Shown: positions 37,216 through 45,466, counted from the first letter of the stretch. The stretch is 64,000 nucleotides of DNA from Candidatus Bathyanammoxibius amoris (GCA_024451685.1 JAMXCW010000004.1:1-64000), one strand, 5' to 3'. A program made the numbers and translations. Notes: generated by a model from the sequence alone, not told the origin.

Positions 37216-37669
37216 GCGCCTCAAGTGTCTCCAGGTCGAGAATGGCGGCAGACGGCCTGCCGTAAAGCCACCCGCCGCACTCCCCCGGGTTTATAAACAG
37301 CGGCCTGCCGCCGTTTATCTCAGGCTCGTGCGTATGGCCGGATATGACCACGTCGGCCTTTTCTTTCAGTTTATCCCGCACCCGTTCCAGATGGTGTGTC
37401 ACAAGGATGTTCCGGCCGTCAAGTTCGAACATGAACGGCGCCTCGTGCACCTCGCCGCAAAGTTTTTTAAGACCCTGCTTTTCGCCGTCATTGTTGCCGA
37501 ACACACCGATTATTTTTATCCCCGGTTTCTGCAGTTCCTTCAGGGCGAAGGGCGCCACGTAGTCACCGGCGTGTATCATGCATTCCACGTCATGCGCCTT
37601 AAACATCTCCATGGCCCGCCGTATCATCGGCACGTTATCGTGGGTGTCCGCTATTACTCCTACCTTCAT
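37193..37669 (-). CDS. YfcE/MJ0936-type metallophosphoesterase
   Basis: This 158-residue calcineurin-like phosphodiesterase has all five metal motifs: VIADTHDN, HAGDYV, FGNNDG, THHLE and SGHTHEPE. It probably hydrolyses phosphodiesters or cyclic nucleotides; the physiological substrate is unknown. The fold and length match the small MJ0936/YfcE group. It overlaps the PEGA lipoprotein gene downstream. Palindromic repeats lie upstream. Confidence 0.92.
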   Translation of the reverse strand: MKVGVIADTHDNVPMIRRAMEMFKAHDVECMIHAGDYVAPFALKELQKPGIKIIGVFGNNDGEKQGLKKLCGEVHEAPFMFELDGRNILVTHHLERVRDKLKEKADVVISGHTHEPEINGGRPLFINPGECGGWLYGRPSAAILDLETLEAHVVFLEQ

Positions 37670-37704
37670 GGGCTAAACACGTATTTACAAAACAGTGATA
37701 TAGG

Positions 37705-37776
37705 ACTGGGGCTCTGTCCCCAGTCAGACATCAATGTAGACAGTGTAACTTAAACATGGGTGGCAGAGCACCCATG
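37705..37776. repeat. pair of hairpin repeats
   Basis: ACTGGGG/CCCCAGT (37705-37724) and CATGGGTG/CACCCATG (37755-37776) lie between the phosphoesterase gene and the AT-rich island. They resemble the hairpin units at 42173 and 47500. Confidence 0.7.
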
Positions 37777-37798
37777 CTATAGTTGTTTGAAACAATGC

Positions 37799-38680
37799 TT
37801 AGAAATTTATATCGTCTTTTATTAAATATCGTTTAGCTGGTTTTTTAAATGGGGTAATAAAATATTCTTCTTCCATTCTTCTTGCAGGTGAATTTATTGA
37901 GTACGGAAAGGCAAAACCGGAGCGTATACACCCTCTGTATATCCTGTACATTTTCTTTATCTCCTGTGCTTTATCATAACTCAAAATCCATTTATTTTTC
38001 AGGCGTTTAATTGCCTTGCTTAATTCTAAATGCTCTTTTTCGTTAAAATAATGCCTGTACAAACGATTACCCTTTTTGTAAAAGGGGGGGTCAAAATAAA
38101 AAAATATCTTATTATTTTGTTTTACCTTTTCAGCATATCTAATCGTTTTTTCCCAGCCATACGGCAAGACAATCACCCGATTCTTAAAGTGAGAAATGTA
38201 TTTTATTTTTTCAATCAATAATTTTCTATTAAACCTACAATTTATTTTATATTTTGCGTTTTGCTTCTTTCCGCCTATCGGCCCAGTGCTATCTTTTAAA
38301 ATCCCTGAAAAACTTGTTCTGTTTAAAAATATACATGCCTCCGCGAATTTTTTATTACTTGCCTCTTTACTTGTTGCTATTTTTTTATATTTGCAAAAGT
38401 TTTCAACATTTATATCTACATTCTTGATAAATTTTATTAAACATTTAGGATCGTTAAATACAACCTTCCAAAAACTATATATTAACCGATCTTTGTCGGC
38501 AATAATAACTTTATTCACCCAGTTATTTAATAAAAAATTTAATGAAACACTTCCCCCACCAACAAAGGGTTCTACTAAAACGTCAGGCTTGAATTCATTA
38601 AAATCCAAAACTTTCTTAATATATTTAACTAAATTGTTTTTAGATCCAGGGTATCTTAATGGGCTTGTGATTTTTTTCAT
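37799..38680 (-). CDS. Dam-family DNA adenine-N6 methyltransferase
   Basis: This 293-residue D12-class methylase has SPLRYPGSKNNL (AdoMet-binding entry), VEPFVGGGSVSLNFL, and the catalytic DPPF in FFYFDPPFYKKGN. It transfers a methyl group to adenine N6 in an unknown target sequence. The gene is strikingly AT-rich (long A/T runs, Asn/Lys/Ile-rich product), unlike its neighbours, indicating horizontal transfer. The next gene upstream is a ParB-like protein of the same composition, 18 bp away, so they form a two-gene module, probably defence or mobile-element linked. No restriction endonuclease is adjacent, so it may be an orphan or a new pairing. Confidence 0.9.
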   Translation of the reverse strand: MKKITSPLRYPGSKNNLVKYIKKVLDFNEFKPDVLVEPFVGGGSVSLNFLLNNWVNKVIIADKDRLIYSFWKVVFNDPKCLIKFIKNVDINVENFCKYKKIATSKEASNKKFAEACIFLNRTSFSGILKDSTGPIGGKKQNAKYKINCRFNRKLLIEKIKYISHFKNRVIVLPYGWEKTIRYAEKVKQNNKIFFYFDPPFYKKGNRLYRHYFNEKEHLELSKAIKRLKNKWILSYDKAQEIKKMYRIYRGCIRSGFAFPYSINSPARRMEEEYFITPFKKPAKRYLIKDDINF

Positions 38681-38698
38681 AACACTATCAAATAAATT

Positions 38699-40069
38699 TT
38701 ACTTTTTCATTTTTGGATCATTAACGAGAAAACCAAAAAACTTGCTCAAATTTTTCCATAAATCCTTTATAGTAGTCCCTGTCGCTGAAAAGACTGTGTT
38801 ATGAACTACTTGGTTTAAATTTTTTGTCAGCAGTTCGTTATTAAGTAAAACAACTGTGTCCTTTAAATCTTCGTCTTTAATATACTTATCTCTTACATGA
38901 TTGATTCTGCTAACAAGTGGCTTCCCGTCTTTTCTTGAATCACCCTTCTTCTTTAAATACTCATCTATTGTAATTTCAATTAATGTCCTTACTAAAAGAG
39001 TGCTTGCCGTTGGACACTTAGTTACATTAACCTCTTGCAGCTCTCTAAAAACCTCCTTTATTTTTTCAGATTTAATTCTTGGTAGCGCTTTTCTTGGGTT
39101 AATAAGCGATGAAAAGCTTCCTTGTTCAACTATCTTAGTTTTCCTAACACTTATTTTGGGGGCTTCTTTTGCTTTAGGAGGGTTCTCTCTTGCTATTTTA
39201 ATTAGACCATCAATAACTTTTGCATCAGTAATCGATATGGAATTTAGATATTTTTGTATCTCGGTGTCTTTATTAAGAGTTCTAGTGTTAAGTGGCTCTC
39301 CAGATAATGTTTTTTTATGAAAAATATTATATACAATCACTTTTAGTAGAGACAAAAACTCTTTTTCATTATCAATGTATAGACCGTAATCATCTTTTTT
39401 TTCGTATTTTAATTTTTTTCTACCTTGCGCACTGTCTACCACTCTATAAAATATTGTCGTAAAGCCTCTCCCTAGTATTTCTTGTTTTATCTTCCGTGGA
39501 AAGTCAAGTAACTCAATTTTCTCACCAAGTCTAGCTCGAAATATACTCTTTCGTTCCTTTGGAGAAAGCTTATCTTCAGACTCGCCTCTTGTTCTTTTAA
39601 TGTAGTGGTCTCGTTCATAATGTTCCCATCTTTTCTCATTATTGCCATGATAGTGCTTCCGCTTTACATAACGCATTCCTTCTTCTTTGTTAGATGTTAC
39701 GACGGATTCTAGTTGAAACTCTTCGCTGATGGGGATTTTATTCTTTAAAGCCTCAAACTCTCCTCTTAAATTATCCTCTCTGACAAGATTTGGATTTATT
39801 AAGCATTTGTAAGCCGCAACTCTTCTATTGCCCTCTAAAACAACATTTTTATCCCTCGTTTTCCAAACGACCAGTTTTTCTAATTGAGGCAAATAAAACT
39901 CTTCTACTATTTCATTAGCTAAAGCTGCAATATCATATCTTTCTAATAGAACTTTGATTAATTCTCCCTCATTCCCATCTTGAAGATAATCAGGGAATCT
40001 GGAATTTGCATCCCACAAGGTTAGATCCTTAATTGCAACTTTTTTAGCTTCGAAATTCTTATTTCTCAT
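38699..40069 (-). CDS. ParB-like nuclease-fold protein of an AT-rich island
   Basis: This 456-residue protein has an N-terminal ParB/sulfiredoxin-like core (about 10-100): KKVAIKDLTLWDANSRFP and VVLEGNRRVAAYKCLINP, the E-G-N-R-R-x-x-A motif typical of ParB-like nucleases and DndB-like or DUF262-like proteins. The rest is Lys/Glu-rich with helix-like segments; its C-terminal third is of unknown fold. It pairs with the downstream methyltransferase and is likewise AT-rich and foreign. It may be the specificity or effector part of a defence system; this is inference from neighbourhood and motif. Confidence 0.7.
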   Translation of the reverse strand: MRNKNFEAKKVAIKDLTLWDANSRFPDYLQDGNEGELIKVLLERYDIAALANEIVEEFYLPQLEKLVVWKTRDKNVVLEGNRRVAAYKCLINPNLVREDNLRGEFEALKNKIPISEEFQLESVVTSNKEEGMRYVKRKHYHGNNEKRWEHYERDHYIKRTRGESEDKLSPKERKSIFRARLGEKIELLDFPRKIKQEILGRGFTTIFYRVVDSAQGRKKLKYEKKDDYGLYIDNEKEFLSLLKVIVYNIFHKKTLSGEPLNTRTLNKDTEIQKYLNSISITDAKVIDGLIKIARENPPKAKEAPKISVRKTKIVEQGSFSSLINPRKALPRIKSEKIKEVFRELQEVNVTKCPTASTLLVRTLIEITIDEYLKKKGDSRKDGKPLVSRINHVRDKYIKDEDLKDTVVLLNNELLTKNLNQVVHNTVFSATGTTIKDLWKNLSKFFGFLVNDPKMKK

Positions 40070-40082
40070 ATGTTTAATTTTA

Positions 40083-40259
40083 TTAACCGTTTTTAATAAG
40101 TAGTAATTCTCGGATGTTTTCTTCCAGCCTTTGCTTATAAATATTTATAGACGGAAGGATGTCCTCAAAAAGAGCTGTTCGAACTTCTGCATTGGTGAGC
40201 GGACACTTGTCCTTGATTTGAGCAATCCTTGGAAAATAGCCAAAACAATAGCTTGTCAA
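40083..40259 (-). CDS. possible small gene or gene remnant between the island and tRNA-Ser
   Basis: A 58-codon frame starting at TTG 40259 and ending TAA 40083-40085 reads FGYFPRIAQIKDKCPLTNAE and then a helical, Glu/Lys/Leu-rich tail (RLEENIRELLLIKNG). There is no strong ribosome-binding site. It may be a small protein of the island or the 3' remnant of a lost gene (for example one broken on integration beside the tRNA). It ends 14 bp before the ParB-like gene start. No family is recognised. Confidence 0.3.
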   Translation of the reverse strand: MTSYCFGYFPRIAQIKDKCPLTNAEVRTALFEDILPSINIYKQRLEENIRELLLIKNG

Positions 40260-40293
40260 GGCAACAGCCCCCTAATAGCCGAAAGCAAAAATA

Positions 40294-40387
40294 TGGCGGA
40301 GAGGCCGGGATTCGAACCCGGGGAGGGGGTAAAAACCCCCTCAATGGGTTAGCAACCCACCGCTTTCAGCCGCTCAGCCACCTCTCC
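40294..40387 (-). tRNA. tRNA-Ser (GCT)
   Basis: This 94-nt tRNA with a long variable arm, as for serine, has encoded CCA. The acceptor stem is GGAGAGG/CCTCTCC, the anticodon loop TTGCTAA contains GCT, and the T-arm is CCGGGTTCGAATCCCGG. The variable arm is GAGGGGGTTTTTACCCCCTC. Its 3' end faces the AT-rich methyltransferase island, a common integration arrangement. Confidence 0.95.
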
Positions 40388-40472
40388 TAAGACGGATTAT
40401 AACCACTCATATTAACAGGGTCAACACAAAACGGCTTGCTTAAGAATTTCTATTACAAACACCTACGACTTG

Positions 40473-41033
40473 TTACCGTTTCCCAAGCGCAAGGATTATC
40501 TTCGAGGATTCCTCGAGGGCGGAGGTATAGTACAGGGCCTCTTCAAGTGTTTCGCCGGCCGCAAAACTGCCGTGCCCCCTGACCATCACTACGTGGGACT
40601 TCTTGAGGGCCGCCGCCACCGCCTTAGCCACCTGTTTGGACCCCACGGCATCAACCACATTCCGCGTAGTAACCACGGGTATCTCGCCCAGGAGGATTTT
40701 GCCCTCAGCGTCCAGCGGTTGTATATTCTTGGCCGCCAGTGAGAGGGCGATGGTGTTTGGAGGATGCGCGTGGATGACGGCCCCCGTGCCTGTCGTCTCA
40801 TATATCTCCCTGTGGACCGGGTACTCCTTGGATACCGTAACATGCCGCCCCCTTGCATTGTTATTGACATAAGAGACCCTGACCACGTCGCCCCTTTGCA
40901 GGTCTCCCAGCATGGCGGAGTGGCGGGTGATATGCATGAAGCTGCCCCTGCGGACGCTGGCGTTTCCGCCGTGGGAGGTTATCAGCCCCAGGTGCAGGAG
41001 TTGTCTGCCGACTCGTTGGAATTCTTTCAGCAT
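40473..41033 (-). CDS. class II aldolase/adducin family (fuculose-1-phosphate aldolase-like)
   Basis: This 186-residue zinc aldolase has GLITSHGGNASVR, EYPVHREIYETTGTGAVIHAHPPNTIALSLA with the HxH metal ligands, and MVRGHGSFAAG with the third His. It cleaves a sugar 1-phosphate or a related ketose phosphate into DHAP and an aldehyde; the exact substrate is not resolvable. It follows an alcohol dehydrogenase and an LsrF-like aldolase on the same strand, which suggests a small sugar-catabolic or salvage route. Confidence 0.88.
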   Translation of the reverse strand: MLKEFQRVGRQLLHLGLITSHGGNASVRRGSFMHITRHSAMLGDLQRGDVVRVSYVNNNARGRHVTVSKEYPVHREIYETTGTGAVIHAHPPNTIALSLAAKNIQPLDAEGKILLGEIPVVTTRNVVDAVGSKQVAKAVAAALKKSHVVMVRGHGSFAAGETLEEALYYTSALEESSKIILALGKR

Positions 41034-41055
41034 AATCTATTAATTAACGGGTAGA

Positions 41056-41076
41056 CAACGACCTTTACGGTCGTTG
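41056..41076. repeat. hairpin between aldolase and dehydrogenase genes
   Basis: CAACGACC (41056-41063) pairs with GGTCGTTG (41069-41076) around a 5-nt loop. There is no T-run on either side, so it is perhaps an RNA-processing or stability element. Confidence 0.5.
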
Positions 41077-41111
41077 ATGTTAACGGTTCTGAGAATCGTA
41101 GTCCTCCACGC

Positions 41112-42137
41112 CTATCTCTGCGGCTCAATAATGACCTTGACTGATTCCCCGCCGCCCGCGACAAGCCCGAAACCTTTACCCGTCTCGGCCAGACCCAGGC
41201 GGTGTGTAATCATCTCATTAACAGGTACCCTGCGGGCGCGTATGAGTTCCATTGCCGTGGCGATGTCCACGGGCGCGGCGCCGTACGAGGGCATTATGGT
41301 TATGGAATTGCGCCAGAAATCGTTGACGGGGACGGGCAGCTCGACGCCGGGTTCGGTGGGCGCGAAACATAGTACAGTGCCGCCGCGGTCCGCCGACCTC
41401 AGCGCCTGTTCAAAGGCGGGGAGGGCACCGGCGCATACTATCACCACGTCCGCAAGCCGGCCGCTGTTCATCTCCGGGAGCCGCGCAGGTACGTCATCGG
41501 AGGCACGCATGACCGCGTCCGCGCCAAATTTCCCGGCCATGTCGAGACGGTATTCGTTCAAATCGGTGGCGATTATGCGTCCCGCACCGAGCGCGCGGGC
41601 AAGCGCTATGTGGAGCAGTCCCGAAATGCCGCTGCCTATGACCAGTACGCTGCCGCCCGGCCGCAGGCGGGCCGTCCTCTGACCCCGTACCACGCACGCA
41701 AGGGGCTCGATAAAGGAACCGTCTTCGTAAGACATCTCGCCGGGCAGGACATACACCCCCCTGTCGACGTTGATTTCCGGCACACGCAGGTATTCAGCGA
41801 ACCCGCCGGGGTCAAAATTCGTGGTGTGCAGGGTATCGCATGCGGTATGGTTGCCGTTCAGGCAGTAGTGGCACGTGTTGCAGGGGACGTGGTGCGAGAC
41901 AAACACCCTGTCGCCCTTTTTATACTGCACAACCCCCTCCCCAACCTCGACTATCTCTCCCGTAATCTCGTGGCCGAGTATAAGTGGAGCCTTCTTGACG
42001 CGGTACCACTCCATTACGTCGCTGCCGCAGACGCCGCTGGCCATCACCTTTACCAGCAGCTCGCCGTCGCCGACTTTGGGAACCGGCCTTTCTTCAAGCC
42101 GCACGTCACTGTTGTTGTAATAAACCGCTACGCGCAT
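41112..42137 (-). CDS. zinc-dependent medium-chain alcohol/polyol dehydrogenase
   Basis: This 341-residue MDR enzyme has the catalytic-zinc region MASGVCGSDVMEW and LGHEITGEIVEVGEGV, and structural-zinc cysteines in CNTCHYCLNGNHTAC. The cofactor fold (GSVLVIGSGISGLLHIALARAL) is of the NAD type. It resembles sorbitol/threonine/galactitol dehydrogenases. Its substrate is probably a sugar alcohol or hydroxy acid made or used by the neighbouring aldolases, as the three genes lie in one direction. Confidence 0.92.
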   Translation of the reverse strand: MRVAVYYNNSDVRLEERPVPKVGDGELLVKVMASGVCGSDVMEWYRVKKAPLILGHEITGEIVEVGEGVVQYKKGDRVFVSHHVPCNTCHYCLNGNHTACDTLHTTNFDPGGFAEYLRVPEINVDRGVYVLPGEMSYEDGSFIEPLACVVRGQRTARLRPGGSVLVIGSGISGLLHIALARALGAGRIIATDLNEYRLDMAGKFGADAVMRASDDVPARLPEMNSGRLADVVIVCAGALPAFEQALRSADRGGTVLCFAPTEPGVELPVPVNDFWRNSITIMPSYGAAPVDIATAMELIRARRVPVNEMITHRLGLAETGKGFGLVAGGGESVKVIIEPQR

Positions 42138-42172
42138 GTGTACCGATGAACTGGGAATGCCTAGTTAAAAAA

Positions 42173-42230
42173 CGTGGGAGCAAGCTCCCACGCTACGTTT
42201 TGTTGTAGGGGCGGGGTAATCCCGTCCCTG
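42173..42230. repeat. hairpin repeat of the GTGGGAGC type
   Basis: CGTGGGAGC-AA-GCTCCCACG (42173-42192) is a perfect hairpin followed by CTACG and a second weaker hairpin (GGGGCGGG/CCCGTCCC). It is related to the CGTTGGAGC and CGTGGCAGC hairpins inside the element at 47407-47607. Confidence 0.75.
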
Positions 42231-42276
42231 CGCAGGAAATCAGAGAAATGGAATTTTAGGAAGACTTTTCTCACAC

Positions 42277-43083
42277 CTACGAAGCTACGACCTCTTTACC
42301 GCTCTTGACCTCATTGAATATCTCGTTGGCCTCCCCGGCGGTGGCCTTTTTATGGATAATGGCGTGCAGGGCCTTGGCCATGGCAACGGGGTGTTTGTTC
42401 TGCCAGATGTTCCTGCCCAGGTTTACGCCTATGGCCCCCTTTTCCATACCGTCGTGGACGAACTCGAAGACGGGGAGTTCAGTGTCAAACTTGGGACCTC
42501 CGGCGATAACGACCGGGACGGGACAGCCGCCCGTGACCTTGTCAAAGTCTTCACACCAGTACGTCTTCACCACCCGCGCGCCCAGCTCAGCGGCGATGCG
42601 GCAGCACAGGGACAGATAACGGGCGTCCCTCTTCTCAAGCTCCTTGCCGACTGCGGTAACCGCCATTACGGGGATGCCGTACTCCTCGCACTCATCCACA
42701 AGCTTCCCGAGATTTAACAGCGTCTGGCGCTCATAGCTGCTCCCGATAAAGACCGAAATGCCGACCGCCGCGACGTTAAGCCTCACGGCCTCTCTTACGG
42801 ATGTGGTAAGCCCTTCGTTGGCAAGGTCTCCCCCGACGACGCTGGTTCCGCCGGATACACGGAGGATGATCGGCTTGCTCTTGTCAGGGTTAATCGCCGA
42901 GCGCAACACCCCCCTCGTTACGAAGAGCGCGTCAGCAAACCTGATTATAGGCTTAATCGTATCGCCGGGTCTTTCGAGTTTACTTGTGGGTCCCAGAAAG
43001 TATCCGTGGTCTATCGGCATAAACATACAGTGGCCGTCTTGTTTTATAAGCTGCGCCAGGCGGTTTTGCATTCCCCAATCCAT
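42277..43083 (-). CDS. LsrF/FbaB-family class I aldolase or thiolase
   Basis: This 268-residue TIM-barrel Schiff-base aldolase is close in pattern to LsrF: MDWGMQNRLAQL, MPIDHGYFLGPTSKLERP, FVTRGVLRS, KTYWCEDFDKV (the Schiff-base lysine) and PVVIAGGPK, GVNLGRNIWQ. LsrF processes the phosphorylated AI-2 signal, but no other lsr gene is in the window, so a sugar-phosphate aldolase role is equally possible. The ATG at 43083 with GGAGG seven bases upstream was chosen over an upstream in-frame start at 43119. It heads the group with the dehydrogenase and class II aldolase. Confidence 0.88.
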   Translation of the reverse strand: MDWGMQNRLAQLIKQDGHCMFMPIDHGYFLGPTSKLERPGDTIKPIIRFADALFVTRGVLRSAINPDKSKPIILRVSGGTSVVGGDLANEGLTTSVREAVRLNVAAVGISVFIGSSYERQTLLNLGKLVDECEEYGIPVMAVTAVGKELEKRDARYLSLCCRIAAELGARVVKTYWCEDFDKVTGGCPVPVVIAGGPKFDTELPVFEFVHDGMEKGAIGVNLGRNIWQNKHPVAMAKALHAIIHKKATAGEANEIFNEVKSGKEVVAS

Positions 43084-43173
43084 AACTGATCCTCCTCGAA
43101 TTATCTGAGTTACCGACAAGAGGGGGCATTGCGGCCTGCTTCACCCTCTTGCACCATATTATATCTATGAAAT

Positions 43174-43386
43174 TCATTTTTCGGGCCGCACTATCAGATA
43201 GCCTTTATCTATCAACCAGTGGTGAAACTCGTACGTGGTGCGTATACAGGCGGTCTGACATTTCTGGCGTATGTTTTGGTGCTCCTCGGAACCTTCCTGC
43301 CGGGTGTCCAGCTCCAGCTGTACGGGGCATTTCGTTTCCTTGCAGTATTCCCGCCGTTTGTAGTCTGCGTGTCCTTCGATTGGCAT
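43174..43386 (-). CDS. small cysteine-containing protein
   Basis: This 70-residue product has MPIEGHADYKRREYCKETKC near the start and a later CQTACIRTTYEFHHWLIDKGYLI stretch (cut here). Four cysteines in two pairs (C-x4-C and C-x3-C) plus His residues could bind a metal. AAGGGT precedes the ATG. It stands alone between aldolase and birA. I do not recognise it; the good frame, no overlap and distinctive C/H pattern support a real gene. Confidence 0.6.
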   Translation of the reverse strand: MPIEGHADYKRREYCKETKCPVQLELDTRQEGSEEHQNIRQKCQTACIRTTYEFHHWLIDKGYLIVRPEK

Positions 43387-43530
43387 GACCTTACCCTTTC
43401 AACACGTGTGGATCTTCGTCAAAACCCTGCAGGTCTTTAAGTCTGCAATACATAAGCAGAAGGCAGATGCCGCAATTATTACCACACAACCAGAATGGTG
43501 TCAACTCAAAATGCCGCGGCATCAATCAGG

Positions 43531-43560
43531 TTGACTCTCGTGCCGTAATACTGTTATAAT
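43531..43560 (+). promoter_or_regulatory. sigma70 promoter of birA
   Basis: TTGACT (43531-43536), 18 bp, TATAAT (43555-43560). The start is expected near 43567, 39 bp before birA. Confidence 0.7.
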
Positions 43561-43605
43561 CCGGCCCACCTCAACATCTTAAACAGGATCAAGGACGTCT
43601 CTGCC

Positions 43606-44586
43606 TTGAAAAAAACACTGCTCGACTGCCTGCGTGACAACATAGGTAGACGGTTCACATCCAGCGAACTGCTCCTGCGTACCTCCCTGACCCGGAGCCG
43701 GCTATATCAGGAAGTCCGGCACTTACGGCAGGCAGGCTACGTCATTGACCACCGCCCACGCCACGGATACCGGCTTAAGGCCATCCCTGACCGTCTGATA
43801 CCAGACGAAATACATCGGGGGCTCAAGACACACATAATCGGCCGGGACATACTTACGTACAAAGATGTGGATTCCACCATGGACGTGGCCGCAAGGCTGG
43901 CGGAAAAGGGCGCCCGCGAAGGGACCACCGTCTTTGCAGAACGACAGCGCGCCGGAAAAGGCAGGGTGGGACGCCACTGGTACTGCCCCGGACACAAGGG
44001 GATACTAATGACCACCATATTGAGACCACATATAAAGGCCGATCGTATATATTTATTGACGGTGATGATGACCGTGGCTACCGCGGAGGCCATTCGCGAC
44101 TTCCTGAACCTGCCCGCCTACATAAAATGGCCTAATGACGTCATCATCAATAACAAAAAGGTATGCGGCGTCCTGGTGGAGACGAAGGCACCCAGAGGAA
44201 GGAAGCCGTACTTCCTGGCCGGTATAGGAATAAACGCAAACCTTACAGGGCCGGAACTGCCGAAGGGCGTCATCTACCCCGCCACTTCATTGCTCCTGGA
44301 AAAAGGCTCGCGTGTCAACCGCATCGCGTTCTCACAGGCCCTTCTGATGCGGCTGGACGGATGGTACGCACATTTTAAGAAAGGAGACTACAGGAATATC
44401 AGAAAGCGGGGCGCGGAACTGTGCCCCATGATAGGACACCGGGTAAGGCTACAGGAAAAAGACATCGAATATACGGGCAAGATATTGGACCTGTCGGCGC
44501 ATGGCGGCCTGGTTGTGGAACTCGACACCGGCGCCCGTGTGACGTTCCGGGGCGAACACCTCGTAATAAAAGAAATCACTCCATAG
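43606..44586 (+). CDS. birA: biotin-protein ligase / biotin operon repressor (BirA)
   Basis: It activates biotin with ATP and attaches it to carboxyl-carrier proteins; the N-terminal winged helix (about 1-62, LTRSRLYQEVRHLRQAGYVI) may repress biotin genes. The central ligase has AERQRAGKGRVGRHWYCPG (GRGRxG-type loop), IKWPNDVIINNKKVCGVLVE and a C-terminal SH3-like domain. At 326 residues it is the bifunctional form. The start is a TTG with AAGGA ten bases upstream. No biotin operon is in the window. Confidence 0.92.
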   Translation: MKKTLLDCLRDNIGRRFTSSELLLRTSLTRSRLYQEVRHLRQAGYVIDHRPRHGYRLKAIPDRLIPDEIHRGLKTHIIGRDILTYKDVDSTMDVAARLAEKGAREGTTVFAERQRAGKGRVGRHWYCPGHKGILMTTILRPHIKADRIYLLTVMMTVATAEAIRDFLNLPAYIKWPNDVIINNKKVCGVLVETKAPRGRKPYFLAGIGINANLTGPELPKGVIYPATSLLLEKGSRVNRIAFSQALLMRLDGWYAHFKKGDYRNIRKRGAELCPMIGHRVRLQEKDIEYTGKILDLSAHGGLVVELDTGARVTFRGEHLVIKEITP

Positions 44587-44693
44587 CCTGTCTTCTTTTC
44601 AGGCCCCTTTTGCTTAAGCACCAGGTAAATTCGCCCAGAATACGTAAGTATCATAATACTGCCTCATAGGCATTCTACCCCCCCATTAAATCC

Positions 44694-44723
44694 TTGACAT
44701 ATGAGACACTTAGTGAATATAAT
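44694..44723 (+). promoter_or_regulatory. consensus sigma70 promoter of the PagL-like gene, predicted leaderless start
   Basis: TTGACA (44694-44699), 18 bp, TATAAT (44718-44723), both perfect hexamers. The expected transcription start (about seven bases downstream) coincides with the ATG at 44730, so the mRNA may have no leader. Confidence 0.75.
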
Positions 44724-44729
44724 TCCGCC

Positions 44730-45344
44730 ATGGGGAAATTAGTGAAATTGGGGGTTTTGCCTGTTTTCGTAATAGCCGCTTTTCTCAGTGCTTCCGCCTC
44801 TGCGCAGGTGGATTTTCAAGAAAAAAAGGTGCATCTTGATAAAAAGAAGCACTATGAAGCGGGCATGCAAGAGTATGGTATAAGCGGCGGCTTTGCGGTT
44901 AGCCCTGAGGACAAAATTATAACCGATTTCATTTTGCTTCCAAAATGGGGTTATATCGTTGCCGACTTTGACGGCCTCATCCCGGGAGCCTTTGAGGTAG
45001 AGCTGGAAGGTGTGGCCGGGATGTTTATGACACCCGGCGCGGCCTATGAGACCGGTTTTAATCTATTGTTCACCTATAATTTTGAGACAGGGACACAATT
45101 TGTACCTTTCTTCTCTGCGGGGGCAGGGTTTCTTTACACTAACCTCGGCAGCCAGGTCCCCGACGTGGGCTCAAAGTTTAACGCCAGCCCTCAGGGAGGA
45201 TTGGGGGTTAAATACTTTATAAACGACACGACCGCCCTTAGCCTCATGGGACGCATCAGACATATCTCCAACATGAGTACGGTCGAACCAAACGGCGGCA
45301 TTGACGGTGGCATGCTGTTATTCGGTATTGACTTCCTCCACTAA
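44730..45344 (+). CDS. PagL-like lipid A 3-O-deacylase
   Basis: This 204-residue outer-membrane beta-barrel has a signal peptide (MGKLVKLGVLPVFVIAAFLS, A-S-A-S-A). The PagL catalytic motif appears as RIRHISN-x7-PNGG (His178, Ser180, Glu186), so it probably removes the 3-O-acyl chain of lipid A in the outer membrane. Alternating hydrophobic strands (for example FNLLFTYNFETGTQFVPFF) fit an eight-strand barrel. There is no Shine-Dalgarno sequence, and the promoter hexamers lie directly before the ATG. It is not linked to other LPS genes. It supports a diderm envelope with lipid A. Confidence 0.78.
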   Translation: MGKLVKLGVLPVFVIAAFLSASASAQVDFQEKKVHLDKKKHYEAGMQEYGISGGFAVSPEDKIITDFILLPKWGYIVADFDGLIPGAFEVELEGVAGMFMTPGAAYETGFNLLFTYNFETGTQFVPFFSAGAGFLYTNLGSQVPDVGSKFNASPQGGLGVKYFINDTTALSLMGRIRHISNMSTVEPNGGIDGGMLLFGIDFLH

Positions 45345-45437
45345 AACGAAAACAAAAATTCTCTCATCAATTATCTCTAAAAAAACCCGCCTCACTTCTT
45401 TTGTGCACACGGACATCACCCAAAGAACCTGCCCGCG

Positions 45438-45466
45438 TTGACACGCCTTGCGTAATCTGCTAAACT
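45438..45466 (+). promoter_or_regulatory. putative promoter of the radical SAM gene
   Basis: TTGACA (45438-45443), 17 bp, TAAACT (45461-45466), about 58 bp before the ATG at 45525. Confidence 0.6.

Noticed and set aside
37670-37800. Direct repeat of the tRNA-Ser 3' end as far attachment site of the island
   Set aside because: No stretch resembling the tRNA 3' end was found on the far side, so integrase-type attachment is unproven.
40131-40352. Plus-strand frame over tRNA-Ser (ends ERPGFEPGEGVKTPSMG)
   Set aside because: It is antisense to the tRNA and the neighbouring gap, with no start signal.
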